Source of the DNA: Vibrio navarrensis
GTDB taxonomy: Bacteria; Pseudomonadota; Gammaproteobacteria; Enterobacterales; Vibrionaceae
Assembly: GCF_015767675.1 (NCBI RefSeq)
Contig: NZ_CP065218.1
Location: 558,001-622,000 of the forward strand
DNA: 64,000 nucleotides
Direction: 5' to 3'
Shown piece by piece: positions 26,571 to 35,963 of this stretch (the stretch's first letter is position 1; each line of letters opens with the position of its first letter). The position numbers were made by a program, and so were the translations under genes. The notes beneath the pieces were generated by a model, which was given only the letters and a program-made list of their open reading frames with translations, searched no databases and had not been told where the DNA came from.

Positions 26571-28805
26571 ATGAAATTGACCTTTTCCCCACTGGGGCTA
26601 CTGCTGCTGGTGAGCGCGCCGAGCTTTGCGTTGACCTTAAAACAGGGCGATCAGCACTGGCAGATTGACCCCGACACACTGGCCATCAGCCTCAAGCAAG
26701 ACTCACAGACTTTCGCCATCAACCAAGGCAGCTTACAGATTGACGGGCAGAGGCAACAGGCAACGCAAGTAACCCAAAGCGCCGAGCAAGCCACATGGAC
26801 ACTCAAGCCAAGTGGCGTGCAAGTGTCTGCGCAGTTGCAACAAGGGTTGAACATCGATTTTCGCTGGCCAAGTGCCGATGGGATTGAACGCCAAGCTCCT
26901 AAAGCACTGCGCTGGTTTGATCTCAGTGAAGCGTCGACCCAAACGCTGTTACTGCCGTTTGACGAAGGAATGCGAGTGCCGACCGATAACCCGACGTGGA
27001 CACGCTATTTGATAGACAATCATTCGGGCGCCAATACCACGCAAGATCTCAAAATGCCGTTCTGGAGCGCGCAGCAGGGCGAACGCTTCATCAGCTATCA
27101 ACTGCTCAACGCCACCAATAACCAGCTGAACTTTAGTGAGCAGCAAAACAAGTTGGACTTACAAGCGGAGCATTGGTTTACCCCGCTGAACCAAAGTGAG
27201 CCTTTTAGCGTGCGCATCACCGTGGGCGATGAGATGCTGGCCGGAGCCAAAGCCTATCGCGACTGGCGCGAAGCCGCGGGGCTGCGTGTTTCACTTGCGG
27301 AAAAACGCAAGGCAAATCCGCAGATCGAAAAAATGATTGGCGCAAGCCACGTCTATCTGTTCGGGCGTGATTTAATCGCAGTGCAAGATGTGGTGGATTG
27401 GTGGGGACTGCGCGATTGGTTTTGGCGCTCTGAGTTTACCCCTTCACCAGAATTACAAAAGGAGCTGGCGAGCCTAAAAAAAGGCCAAGACTGGCTTAAT
27501 CAGTATCAGAAAAAATTGCTGGTCGGAGAGATAAACCAAGCCTTAAACCAAAAGTTCAACGCCGACCCATCGTCCATTCAAGCGCAGTACCAAGCCGCGC
27601 AGCAGCGCAAAGCGTGGCTGACTGAACACACAGGCGCATACCTCAAACCGAGCGATCAATGGGGACAAGGGTTAGCGCAACCCATGATCAGCACCCTACA
27701 GCAAGCAGGATTAAGCAAACTCTGGCTAGGTCTCGATAACTGGATGCCAGCTTTTTATCAGCCGCAAGTGGTCGATAGCGCCAAACAAGCCGGCTATTTG
27801 ATTGGCGTGTATGACTCATACAACACCGCGATTGAAAAAGGCATCAACGACAGTTGGCTGACCGCGCAGCTGCCGGATCGCATGCGTAAAAACTGCGCGA
27901 TTGAAAAAGCCGATGGCACGTTGCAACTGGGCTTTCGCGGTAACGGCTTTTATCTCAATCCCGCCTGTGAGCTTGGTTACGTTAAACAGCGCGTGCAAGA
28001 CATTCTCCAGTTCGGGCGCTTTAATAGCCTGTTTCTCGATGTGGATGGCACCGCCATGGCGCGTGAAGATTACCGCTCGCGCAGCAACGAAACCGCGATG
28101 CTAGCCGCCTTTAACACCCGAATGCAGGATATTGCAAACACGCCGAAGCTGATTTTGGGATCGGAAGATGGCAATGCCCTGACCACTCAAGGGCTGGTGT
28201 TTGCTCATGGTATGGAAACAGTCGGCTTTGGCTGGACAGACAAAGCGATGAAGAGTGACAAGCAGTCACCCTATTATTTGGGCAACTGGTATCCCGATGA
28301 AAAACCGGATTTTTTCTTTAAATCAGCGCAAGTCAAAGAGCCTTATCGCAGCTTACTGTTTGCCCCTGAATACAAAGTGCCGCTCTATCAAGCGGTGTTT
28401 CATGATGAGCTGATCAGTAGCCATCACTGGCATAGCGACAGTTTGAAGTTTTCCAATGTCAAAGCCGTGCGTGATTTGCGTGCCATGCTGTTTAACACTC
28501 CTGCGATGGTGCATTTAAGCCGCGATGAAGCGCGTAAAAACTCCGCGCGTATCGAGCAGCTCAAACACTATCAACAAGGGTTTTTGCCCTTGCATGAGCA
28601 ATTGTGGGATAAAGCCTTGGTCGATTTTCGCTGGCTGGATAAGCAAGGCCAAGTGCAGCAAACGCGCTATAGTGATGGCTCGATTCTCAGTGCAAATTTT
28701 AGCGCGCAGCCGTTTAAGCTCGCAGGAGGAGAAGTGATCGCGCCACACAGCCTATTGGCCAAGCGCAGTGATGGGCAAACACTGACTTGGGCACCAATGC
28801 CATAA
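26571..28805 (+). CDS. Exported glycoside-hydrolase-like protein downstream of vxrABC
   Basis: A 744-residue protein with a clean signal peptide (MKLTFSPLGLLLLVSAPSFA) and GGAGACC before the ATG. An N-terminal beta-rich part (about 20-230) precedes a catalytic-barrel-like region, resembling GH101/GH129-like retaining hydrolases of amino sugars. Candidate catalytic acids stand in FLDVDGTAM (Asp490, Asp492) and LGSEDGNAL (Glu532, Asp533), the spacing of strand-end acids in a TIM barrel. This is recognition by pattern only. It lies 88 bases after vxrC with no terminator, so it may be part of the stress operon. The substrate could be peptidoglycan-related or a host or environmental glycan. Confidence 0.6.
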   Translation: MKLTFSPLGLLLLVSAPSFALTLKQGDQHWQIDPDTLAISLKQDSQTFAINQGSLQIDGQRQQATQVTQSAEQATWTLKPSGVQVSAQLQQGLNIDFRWPSADGIERQAPKALRWFDLSEASTQTLLLPFDEGMRVPTDNPTWTRYLIDNHSGANTTQDLKMPFWSAQQGERFISYQLLNATNNQLNFSEQQNKLDLQAEHWFTPLNQSEPFSVRITVGDEMLAGAKAYRDWREAAGLRVSLAEKRKANPQIEKMIGASHVYLFGRDLIAVQDVVDWWGLRDWFWRSEFTPSPELQKELASLKKGQDWLNQYQKKLLVGEINQALNQKFNADPSSIQAQYQAAQQRKAWLTEHTGAYLKPSDQWGQGLAQPMISTLQQAGLSKLWLGLDNWMPAFYQPQVVDSAKQAGYLIGVYDSYNTAIEKGINDSWLTAQLPDRMRKNCAIEKADGTLQLGFRGNGFYLNPACELGYVKQRVQDILQFGRFNSLFLDVDGTAMAREDYRSRSNETAMLAAFNTRMQDIANTPKLILGSEDGNALTTQGLVFAHGMETVGFGWTDKAMKSDKQSPYYLGNWYPDEKPDFFFKSAQVKEPYRSLLFAPEYKVPLYQAVFHDELISSHHWHSDSLKFSNVKAVRDLRAMLFNTPAMVHLSRDEARKNSARIEQLKHYQQGFLPLHEQLWDKALVDFRWLDKQGQVQQTRYSDGSILSANFSAQPFKLAGGEVIAPHSLLAKRSDGQTLTWAPMP

Positions 28806-28842
28806 GTGCGGGATCAGCGCTTTGTATCCAAGGCAAAAAAAC

Positions 28843-28884
28843 AAAGCCGCCATTTACTCTGTGGTGTAAACGGCGGCTTTATTT
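28843..28884. terminator. Bidirectional terminator
   Basis: AAAGCCGCC (28843-28851) and GGCGGCTTT (28872-28880) pair perfectly, with A's and T's outside. It separates the convergent hydrolase and chemoreceptor genes. Confidence 0.85.
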
Positions 28885-28888
28885 GTAT

Positions 28889-30595
28889 TCATATTGACTG
28901 TTTGACCACAAACTTGCCCATAAGCATTCTCAATGCTTGTGCTTGCTGCGCTAAGTCCTCACTGGCTTGGGATGTTTCATTAGAACTCATCATCACAATT
29001 TCACCAGCGTCGCGAATACCGTTGAGGTTGCTACTTATTTCTTCTGCAGATACTGCCTGCTCTTCACTCGCCGCTGCAACTTGGGTATTCGCTTCCATCA
29101 ATTCAGCAAGAGCATTTGAAATCACATCCAGCTGCACTTTCGCTTCTTCGATAGACGCAAAACTGCTCTCGATCTTTTCATCGCTAGAGTGGATCATATC
29201 TACCGCCGTGCCAGCGCGCACAACTAGGGTGTTGATGAGATTACCGATTTCTTGTGTCGCGTGTTGGCTTCTCGAGGCAAGCGCACGCACTTCATCGGCC
29301 ACCACAGCAAAACCTCGTCCTTGTTCGCCAGCACGAGCCGCTTCTATTGCCGCATTTAGCGCGAGCAAGTTAGTCTGCTCAGCAATGCCTTCGACCACCA
29401 TGACAAAGTTTTGGATCTGCTCGGTACTAGTTTGTAGCTCTTCTATGATTCTTTGCGAACTTTGCGCGCTTTCCACTAACTCTTTAGACAGGGACTGGGT
29501 TTGACTAATCACAACGCAAGTGTGTTTGACATTTTCATCCGCTCTTGCTGTCGAGGTCGTTGCCTCTTCCGCACTGCTGGCAACCTCGGTAATGCTCGCG
29601 GCAATTTGATGCATCGCACTCGCCACTTGATCCATATTCTGCTGTTGTCGCTCAACAGAGCGACGGTTGCTATCCGCCACAGCGGTTAGTTGGGTAACCG
29701 TGGATGCAATCGTGTTAGCACGATCGATAACCTCTCCTACCATGCTTTCAAGCGCTTGAGCCATGCTGTTCATGTGTGTTAGCAACTGACCGATTTCATC
29801 TTTGGAATCCACCTGAGCTCGTTGAGTGAGATCGCCATGAGCGATTTTGTAAGCGAGATTTCTTGCATAGGCCACCGATTTAACGATCTGCTTGCTAAAC
29901 AACAGACCCAATGTTGCGCCGAGTGCTAACGCAAACAAAGAGAGGAGCAACATACCACTAAGCGCTTCTTTTTCTTCCTCTTCGGCGATATGGATCGATT
30001 GAATCGTTGCCGCTTCAATTTTGCCCAACACCTCAACTAAATGATGATCCAGTTGCTCTGTATAGGCTTCTAACTCTGCGGCTAAGGTAACGAGTTCAGC
30101 CGCAGCAACGCCTTTGTGCAACTCTGCCAGCAGTTTATTCAGTTGACGCTCAAAACTTGCTTGTTCTTGCTGCAACGCTTGAAAATCTCGCTCTAAGTTT
30201 TGTAAATAACGTTGAACTTCTGGCATGACGTTTTGTTGTAAAGCGATGTTTAGCGCCTGGTTGGCTTTCTCTAGTTCTAGCCTCCCCTTGTCGACACCGA
30301 GCCGCAACTTGTTGAGATATTGCAGTTGTTCGTTCGCAGAGGACTCAAGCGGGATCTGAGAGAAACGCAGCAACTTTTCCAGCATTACCGCGCTTTCAAG
30401 CTGGTGAACGGTTAAGTCAGTGACAACTTTGGTCAAAGGAATATTATTATTGGCGATACTGTCTATCTCTAGAGCAACTTTCTCCATTTTAGTGACCGCA
30501 AACGCAGAGACAAGGATGATGAGGCTCAGTAGTGCGCCGACCAAGCTACTCATTTTTTGCGTTATCGTTAAATTGTTCAGCCATTTCATATTCAT
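28889..30595 (-). CDS. Methyl-accepting chemotaxis protein
   Basis: A 568-residue chemoreceptor. An N-terminal helix ([17 protein letters not shown]) is followed by about 190 residues that look all-helical, a four-helix-bundle-like sensor, then a second helix ([19 protein letters not shown]), HAMP and a signalling domain. The hairpin tip is [20 protein letters not shown]. The start ATG follows AAGGACG. No CheR-binding pentapeptide ends the chain (KFVVKQSI). It is monocistronic. The periplasmic part differs from that of the first chemoreceptor in this window, so a different signal is expected. Confidence 0.88.
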   Translation of the reverse strand: MNMKWLNNLTITQKMSSLVGALLSLIILVSAFAVTKMEKVALEIDSIANNNIPLTKVVTDLTVHQLESAVMLEKLLRFSQIPLESSANEQLQYLNKLRLGVDKGRLELEKANQALNIALQQNVMPEVQRYLQNLERDFQALQQEQASFERQLNKLLAELHKGVAAAELVTLAAELEAYTEQLDHHLVEVLGKIEAATIQSIHIAEEEEKEALSGMLLLSLFALALGATLGLLFSKQIVKSVAYARNLAYKIAHGDLTQRAQVDSKDEIGQLLTHMNSMAQALESMVGEVIDRANTIASTVTQLTAVADSNRRSVERQQQNMDQVASAMHQIAASITEVASSAEEATTSTARADENVKHTCVVISQTQSLSKELVESAQSSQRIIEELQTSTEQIQNFVMVVEGIAEQTNLLALNAAIEAARAGEQGRGFAVVADEVRALASRSQHATQEIGNLINTLVVRAGTAVDMIHSSDEKIESSFASIEEAKVQLDVISNALAELMEANTQVAAASEEQAVSAEEISSNLNGIRDAGEIVMMSSNETSQASEDLAQQAQALRMLMGKFVVKQSI

Positions 30596-30810
30596 TCGTC
30601 CTTGCGCAAAATAAAACCAACTTGGTAAATGCTAGCCCCATCTCCAAAGCTCGAAAAACTCTATAAGCCAGACGACTGAAGTCGTTCTAATTCACGCATC
30701 ATCCAAAGTGTGGATCGTCTTCCCATCTCTTTTTTGATTCTTTCATTTTAGACCATGATTAAAGTAGAACAAGCTAATTAAGTGATGAATGAATAACTCT
30801 TTAGGTTAAG

Positions 30811-30836
30811 AAAAAGCCAGTCACCGGGACTGACTG
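30811..30836 (-). terminator. Terminator after the GGDEF remnant
   Basis: Read on the minus strand, AGTCAGTC and GACTGGCT pair (one G-T) and are followed by TTTTTC. It begins directly after the stop codon at 30837 and also terminates the ABC-F transcript. Confidence 0.75.
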
Positions 30837-31163
30837 TCATTGGAAATGAGACTCAGGAGACGAGCTTTGTCGCAATTTACGCCGCTGCTTCTTACAAAGA
30901 TACATCGCCTCATCCGCTTCAGAGAGTAACGCTTCAACCGAGTCATCGCAGAGATGTTGCAACCGTGTAGCTGCTCCCCAGCTGTATTCAATCGGCGGAA
31001 AACCCGATTCACTTTGTGATTTCAGGCTCTCCTCCAAACGCGCGATGGTGCTAGCCACATCATAATGGCCGCCATGTTGGATCAGAGCACTTACCTTTAA
31101 GTACAACGCCTTACTAGCCAAGCGACTCCACGCGGCACTCTTTGTCCAATTTTGCGGCCTCAA
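30837..31163 (-). pseudogene. Remnant of a GGDEF-domain protein, C-terminal end
   Basis: A 108-codon frame overlapping the 3' end of the ABC-F gene by 50 bases. Its last 45 residues look like the end of a diguanylate cyclase domain: IEYSWGAATRL corresponds to the SIGVA strand, and LLSEADEAMYLCKKQRRK to the final ADxALYxAKxxGRN helix. There is no GGDEF motif, no proper start and no room for the rest of the domain. It is therefore probably the tail of a cyclase gene lost when the ABC-F gene came to lie here. It is unlikely to be functional. Confidence 0.55.
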
Positions 31164-32694
31164 CGAAATAGTCGTCGTGACTGACGAGAATCAAAGCCCC
31201 ACGATAATCGCGCAACGCAGAGGCTAACACCGATTTCGCCTCGATATCTAAGTGGTTATCGGGTTCGTCCAATAGCAGCAAAGGATCGCCGTCAACATGG
31301 CTAACCATCAGCATCGCCAGTTTCATTTTTTCCCCGCCACTCAGATGTCGCGCTTTTCGATGTACCGAGTCACCACGAAAACCAATTCCTGCCAACAGCA
31401 GTCGCGCATCGTTGTCATTCAAGCCTAAACAAAAATCGATGAGGTTTTCCAGCACACTGCGTTCAAGCTCAAGCAAACGATAATCCTGATCTAAATAAAC
31501 TACCGATGTGTTGAGCTTGATTTGACCTTGATACTCTTGATGCAACCCCGCAATCGCTTTGAGTAAGCGACTTTTACCACAGCCGTTGGCACCACTTAGG
31601 CGCAGGTGCTCAAATTGCCTAACTTGAAAGTCCAACAACAGATGATGTGCACCGCCAGAGCGATAGCGCTCAACACTCAGCAGCAGCCGATTTTTGCTGC
31701 TCTCAACATCAGCCAGATAGATTGCCGTTGGCGATTCACGCACTCTTTTGGCTGACAAACTCAACAACTGCTGCTGATTACGTTTCAGTTGATTTTGCCC
31801 ATTGATGACAGCTGCAGAGCGATTTTTTTCCGCACTGTTTTTTTTACCGTTCATCAATATCTTCGGCTGGCTACCTGTTCTTAGCGCTTTGCGCCCCTGA
31901 GTTGCGCGCTGTTGCGCTTTTTCACGGCTTTTTTGCAACTCTCGCGCTATCGATTTCTGCTCGCTTTTCAGTTGGGCGACTTTTCTCTCTAGTGCTTGTT
32001 GCTGTAACTGCCACTGGCTATGGTACGCCGCATAGTTACCTTCAAACCAATGTAGCCCTTCTGAAGTCAAACGCGCTATACGATCCATCTCCATCAACAA
32101 GGCACGATCATGACTGGCGACTAAAATTGGACGCTGTTCTTTTCGTAACTGAGTTATCAGCCACTCTCTGCTCAATGTGTCGAGATGATTGGTGGGCTCA
32201 TCCAACACTAAGGCATCACTTGACGCCAGAAACAAGCGCTTGAGCTTTAAAAGAGTAAACTGCCCGCCGCTCAGTTCACGGCAGCTCGCATCAGGTGGCA
32301 GCGTGATTCTCAGCTCATCTAATGTGCTTTGTATCGTTTCAACGATGTTCCACTGCTCACCAAGCTGGGTAAAGTGTTTAGCGTCCACACTCCCAGCCTC
32401 AATGGCGCGCAAGGCTGCCAGTTGTTCTGCCATGCCTAAGTAGGTCGTGATCGTTGTATCACGTTCTTGCTCGTGAATATTTTGATCAAAATAGCCTATC
32501 GTTGCGCCAACATGGACATGGCCTGATGTTTCGGTGAGTTTACCGATGAGTAGTTGTAGCAACACCGATTTTCCGACGCCATTGCGCCCGACTAAACCAC
32601 TCTTTCCAGCAGGAAAATGAAAATCCAGCGAATGGAATAACCATTCACCACTATTTAATTGAAAGCTCAACTGATGAGCATGAATATTGGGCAT
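31114..32694 (-). CDS. ABC-F family ATPase
   Basis: A soluble protein of 526 residues with two ATP-binding cassettes and no membrane helices. Walker A motifs are GRNGVGKS and GANGCGKS; signature motifs are ELSGGQ and HLSGGEKMKL; Walker B regions read LVLDEPTNHLD and LLLDEPDNHLD. A charged linker of about 90 residues rich in Lys, Arg and Gln separates them. ABC-F proteins act on the ribosome, and some give antibiotic resistance; which subgroup this is was not determined. A short hairpin just upstream of its AAGGGGG ribosome-binding site may influence translation. The C-terminus is short, ending soon after the switch histidine, where the GGDEF remnant begins. Confidence 0.83.
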   Translation of the reverse strand: MPNIHAHQLSFQLNSGEWLFHSLDFHFPAGKSGLVGRNGVGKSVLLQLLIGKLTETSGHVHVGATIGYFDQNIHEQERDTTITTYLGMAEQLAALRAIEAGSVDAKHFTQLGEQWNIVETIQSTLDELRITLPPDASCRELSGGQFTLLKLKRLFLASSDALVLDEPTNHLDTLSREWLITQLRKEQRPILVASHDRALLMEMDRIARLTSEGLHWFEGNYAAYHSQWQLQQQALERKVAQLKSEQKSIARELQKSREKAQQRATQGRKALRTGSQPKILMNGKKNSAEKNRSAAVINGQNQLKRNQQQLLSLSAKRVRESPTAIYLADVESSKNRLLLSVERYRSGGAHHLLLDFQVRQFEHLRLSGANGCGKSRLLKAIAGLHQEYQGQIKLNTSVVYLDQDYRLLELERSVLENLIDFCLGLNDNDARLLLAGIGFRGDSVHRKARHLSGGEKMKLAMLMVSHVDGDPLLLLDEPDNHLDIEAKSVLASALRDYRGALILVSHDDYFVEAAKLDKECRVESLG

Positions 32695-32701
32695 GAGACC
32701 C

Positions 32702-32722
32702 CCTTACTATTAAAAACAGTAA
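32702..32722 (-). promoter_or_regulatory. Leader hairpin before the ABC-F gene
   Basis: Read on the minus strand, CTTACT and AGTAAG pair around a 9-base loop immediately before the GGGGG of the ribosome-binding site. ABC-F resistance genes are often controlled by leader attenuation, so this could be regulatory. No leader peptide was identified. Confidence 0.3.
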
Positions 32723-33187
32723 GAAGTCAGTCGGCTAAAATTACCCTCAGACCCGAGTGCTAATCCCCGCAAAAAATAGCACGGAGCATCGAGTAAACAA
32801 GGTTAAACTAATTTAGATTTTCAGATAGACGGAAACGCAACTACGCCAACTAACTCCAAGAGCCGAATGAAATATCATCGGTATAAGAAAAGTTAGATAT
32901 CCATGTTGGCGTCATCTCCGAAAGAAAGGATGTCGGGAGGTTAACAATTGAACAATGGCGATGTCAAGCGTGTAGCAAAATAGGGATAACAACCTGCAAC
33001 AAAAAAACAATATTATCAATAACCAATAAATTTGTGATTCACCATTGATATTTAGAATAATCATAAAATCAAGCAATGAATCACATGATATTTTCCTCAT
33101 CCTATCTATGCATCACAAATACAACTACAAGTGATCGTAATGTGTATAGATATTATTAAAACGTTAAATATCAATAAGGAACTATCT
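32723..33187. other. Intergenic region between ABC-F and outer-membrane protein genes
   Basis: About 465 bases, AT-rich towards the right. A minus-strand 62-codon frame at 32912-33100 has no ribosome-binding site and an unnatural composition, so it is not called. Nothing else is recognised except the AAGGAA ribosome-binding site just before 33188. Confidence 0.4.
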
Positions 33188-33772
33188 GTGAAAAAGTTGG
33201 CTTTATCTAAAGTTTTTCTCTTGGGCTTAATCGCGTCTTCTACAGTGAATGCAAACGGCCTATCAGGCGTGCTAGGCATTGGCTATGGGTTCGGTGGTGA
33301 TGACCTGTTTAAAGGCATTTACGATAACGGCGATAGTGAAAAAATCAAAGCGAACCAAGGTGTTTCTCTCTTCGGTGGCGTTGATGTAGCGCTTCCGCAA
33401 GATTTTCTTTTACGCGGTACGATCGGTTACAAATTTGATAGCATCACCGCTTCAAATGGCGATGTGAGTTTCGATCGCATTCCGCTAGAATTCACCGCGT
33501 TTAAAGCGTTCAACGAACATAAAATTGGCGCAGGTATCGCCTACCACACGGCGGTCACACTAGAGTGTAAAGTAACCAATGTTTGCGATGGCGAAGTCGA
33601 GTTTGATGACGCAGCAGGCTTTACCGTGCAGTACGAATACGCTTTTGCTCCTCTAGCGATCGGTCGTTTTGCCGTTGGCGCAAAATACACCAACATTGAT
33701 TACAAAGTCTCTTCGACTGGAGAGAAATTTGATGGTAGTGGCTTTGACTTTCATCTGAGCTACTTATTCTAA
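33188..33772 (+). CDS. Outer-membrane beta-barrel protein
   Basis: A 194-residue exported protein from the GTG at 33188, which has AAGGA at the right distance. A longer frame from 33131 adds residues without signal-peptide character. The signal peptide ends at STVNA, and alternating hydrophobic strands follow (GVLGIGYGFGGDDLF, FLLRGTIGYKFDSI, KIGAGIAYHTAV). The chain ends in FDFHLSYLF; a terminal phenylalanine is the usual barrel-assembly signal. It probably forms a small eight-strand barrel. Two cysteines (LECKVTNVCDGE) may form a loop disulphide. Function unknown. Confidence 0.75.
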   Translation: MKKLALSKVFLLGLIASSTVNANGLSGVLGIGYGFGGDDLFKGIYDNGDSEKIKANQGVSLFGGVDVALPQDFLLRGTIGYKFDSITASNGDVSFDRIPLEFTAFKAFNEHKIGAGIAYHTAVTLECKVTNVCDGEVEFDDAAGFTVQYEYAFAPLAIGRFAVGAKYTNIDYKVSSTGEKFDGSGFDFHLSYLF

Positions 33773-33795
33773 ATAGATATCCTCTAAGCAAAAAG

Positions 33796-33832
33796 GGGAG
33801 CGTTGTTCATTGAGTCAACGCTCCCTGTGAAA
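33796..33832 (+). terminator. Hairpin between the two envelope-protein genes
   Basis: GGGAGCGTTG (33796-33805) and CAACGCTCCC (33816-33825) pair perfectly over 10 bases. No T-run follows, so partial termination or mRNA processing is possible. Confidence 0.5.
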
Positions 33833-33855
33833 AATTTCAATGTTAGGGATAGACA

Positions 33856-34446
33856 ATGAAAAAACTGTTGCTTCTTCTCTTATTCTCGGTTAATTGCCAC
33901 GCATTGGGTGAAATAGCCCTCACCAACTCAGACATCGATTTTGAGCCGTTTCTCTCTGACTCTCTGCAAATCCCGCTTTCCCAATATGCCGAACAGCCAT
34001 TGGCTTTTACTCCAGATTTAGTAGGAACAAAGCCTTACATAATCAATAGCACCACTCAGCAAAATTGGAATGTTGTATCTAACGAGGTCATCCCGATGCT
34101 ACTCATTGAGTCGGTAGCGGCGGCTTATTCTTATTGGGCCTCTAAAGATCCGGCCACTGCTGGAACCTTTTTAGGCCTCTCGGGCTTATTTCTACTCGAT
34201 ATGGAAAATAGAAAAGTTGGCGCCATTGGCGCATTAACTCTAGGCGCTTTAGGCTTGTACAATATCAATATTGATGAAGATGAAAAAAGTGAAGGTGAGA
34301 TTTTTCGCGATAATATGATTGGGGTAAATCTCATCTTCTTGTCGATGGCAACGACCCATCTCCTCTTTCCTCGCCTGCAGGGGGATATCAGTATCTATCC
34401 TCAAGGCAAAGATACGTGGTTTATTAACTACCAATATCGCTTTTAA
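33856..34446 (+). CDS. Exported or membrane protein of unknown function
   Basis: A 196-residue protein with an N-terminal signal peptide (MKKLLLLLLFSVNCHALG) and AGGGA before the start. After a polar stretch, four hydrophobic segments follow (VIPMLLIESVAAAYSYWA, TFLGLSGLFLLDM, GAIGALTLGALGLYNI, MIGVNLIFLSMATTHLLF). The end is beta-like and aromatic (TWFINYQYRF), resembling the terminal strand of an outer-membrane protein. Inner-membrane and outer-membrane hallmarks are thus mixed. I do not recognise the family. It lies 83 bases after the barrel gene on the same strand. Confidence 0.65.
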   Translation: MKKLLLLLLFSVNCHALGEIALTNSDIDFEPFLSDSLQIPLSQYAEQPLAFTPDLVGTKPYIINSTTQQNWNVVSNEVIPMLLIESVAAAYSYWASKDPATAGTFLGLSGLFLLDMENRKVGAIGALTLGALGLYNINIDEDEKSEGEIFRDNMIGVNLIFLSMATTHLLFPRLQGDISIYPQGKDTWFINYQYRF

Positions 34447-34457
34447 TCACTAAAACC

Positions 34458-34489
34458 GTCAGCCCGCTGATTTACGGGCTGACTGATTT
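34458..34489. terminator. Terminator between convergent genes
   Basis: GTCAGCCCG (34458-34466) and CGGGCTGAC (34475-34483) pair perfectly, ending the + strand gene at 34446; the minus strand side meets the flavocytochrome gene. Confidence 0.7.
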
Positions 34490-35821
34490 CTAACGCATCA
34501 CAAATTTTTCGGCGTGGAAAACTTTATCAACATTCACTCGATAAGGTTTGAGCGCTTTTTTCAATGCGTTTGAAAACGGCGCAGGTCCACAGAAATAGAA
34601 CTCGAACTGACGCAAATCCCCACATTGCTGGGCAATGGTTTGCGCCGAGAGTAGTAGGTCCTTGCTTGCGTCAATGATCGTTAATGACACTCCGGCTTGT
34701 TGCGCTTTTTGCTTAAGTTCATCACACAAGCTTGGCTCTGCCTGCTGACAACAGAAAAACAGATGCGTGTGCGGGTGAGTCTGTTGACTGGCGAACCACT
34801 CTAGGCCCGCCATAAACGGCGCGATACCGACGCCCGCACCAATCCAGATTTGAGGCCGCTCAGCGGTAAACTCAAACTTGCCGTACGGCCCTTCTATTTG
34901 CAGAACATCCCCCTGACTTAAGCGTTGATGTAACCCGGTTGTAAAGTCTCCCAGCTCTTTGATCAAAAACCTGAGCTGAGAGCCGTTCGGTGCGCTGGCG
35001 ATGGTGAAAGGGTGCGGCTCTTCCCCGGCAAAACAGAGATAAGCAAATTGCCCGGCCTGGTGGCTTGGCCACTTAGCCTCGGCTTCCAACGTGAGATCCA
35101 GTGTCTGACTTAACGCACAGTAGCGTAACGCTTTTACCGACGCAGAGTAACGCGCTCGGCGTCCGACCAATCCCGCAAGGCTGTACAAAGCGGCTAAAGA
35201 GCCAACCACAAGAAAACTGGTGGTCAACCAGTAGATAGGCTCTCCCCAATAGGCACGTTTTAGCAGCACAAACGAATGAAAAGCCACTAGCAAGTAAACG
35301 ACAGCCATTAAACGGTGAGTGAGACGAAAAGGTTTATACTTGACAGCAGACCAAAGCGAGAGCACAAGCAGAGCGAGTAACAGATAGAACCCCCATTCGC
35401 CACCTTCCAGTGCCAGTGGTTTGAGTTGTTTCAACCACTGTGCCCAGCCTGTTAAGTTCGCATTCGGGCCAGAGCCATTAAACCGGACCGGTTTCGACAA
35501 CAGCTCTAGTGAAATCAACCACTTGGGTAAATGATATGCCAACCAGTGGAACGCCCCAAGCAGCACAGCGGCAATGCCGAGCCATTTGTGAATGCGATAT
35601 CCTTTATCCAGCCCTTGCGTCCAAGTCTCGATTATCGGCAAGCGCAGCGCCAGCACCATCGCGGTCGACATCAGGATGAGAGACAGAATGCCAGAATACT
35701 GTATTAATCCCGATCGCCATTGGAAGAAATTATCCGAGGTGAGTAATGATGGCTCCGCTTGAATCCACAGCAGTGTGACAAGCGCAACCACGCTAAAAAT
35801 GCCATATTTAACCCTATCCAT
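34490..35821 (-). CDS. Ferric-reductase-like flavocytochrome
   Basis: An inner-membrane oxidoreductase of 443 residues from the ATG at 35821; the frame's TTG two codons earlier is less likely. The N-terminal half has about six membrane helices with paired histidines for haem (HKWLGIAAVLLGAFHWLAYH and RLTHRLMAVVYLLVAFHSF). The C-terminal half is a ferredoxin-reductase-like FAD/NAD(P)H module with HPFTIAS for FAD, WIGAGVGIAPF for the nucleotide and FYFCGPAPF. Such proteins carry electrons across the membrane to ferric chelates or other acceptors. The acceptor is unknown and no Fur box was recognised here. Confidence 0.8.
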   Translation of the reverse strand: MDRVKYGIFSVVALVTLLWIQAEPSLLTSDNFFQWRSGLIQYSGILSLILMSTAMVLALRLPIIETWTQGLDKGYRIHKWLGIAAVLLGAFHWLAYHLPKWLISLELLSKPVRFNGSGPNANLTGWAQWLKQLKPLALEGGEWGFYLLLALLVLSLWSAVKYKPFRLTHRLMAVVYLLVAFHSFVLLKRAYWGEPIYWLTTSFLVVGSLAALYSLAGLVGRRARYSASVKALRYCALSQTLDLTLEAEAKWPSHQAGQFAYLCFAGEEPHPFTIASAPNGSQLRFLIKELGDFTTGLHQRLSQGDVLQIEGPYGKFEFTAERPQIWIGAGVGIAPFMAGLEWFASQQTHPHTHLFFCCQQAEPSLCDELKQKAQQAGVSLTIIDASKDLLLSAQTIAQQCGDLRQFEFYFCGPAPFSNALKKALKPYRVNVDKVFHAEKFVMR

Positions 35822-35907
35822 AACCAATTCCGCTTTTTTATTAAGGTTATTTTAGAGTAACCAACCTAATGTAAAGCAGCGTTTCATCTTGGTAAATTTG
35901 GGTAAAG

Positions 35908-35940
35908 AAAAGGCCACTCTTTACTAGTGGCTTTGTTTTC
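35908..35940. terminator. Terminator downstream of def
   Basis: GCCACT (35913-35918) and AGTGGC (35926-35931) pair, with AAA and TTT extending the stem; read on the minus strand it ends in TTTTCTTT, after the deformylase gene. Confidence 0.7.
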
Positions 35941-35963
35941 GCTTGAGTACAGCAGATTGGCGA

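Noticed and set aside
28806..29504. 232-codon plus-strand frame opposite the second chemoreceptor
   Set aside because: It is the antisense shadow of the chemoreceptor coding region, where long open antisense frames are common.
32912..33100. 62-codon minus-strand frame between the ABC-F and barrel genes
   Set aside because: No ribosome-binding site, an improbable hydrophobic/arginine composition and no upstream or downstream support.
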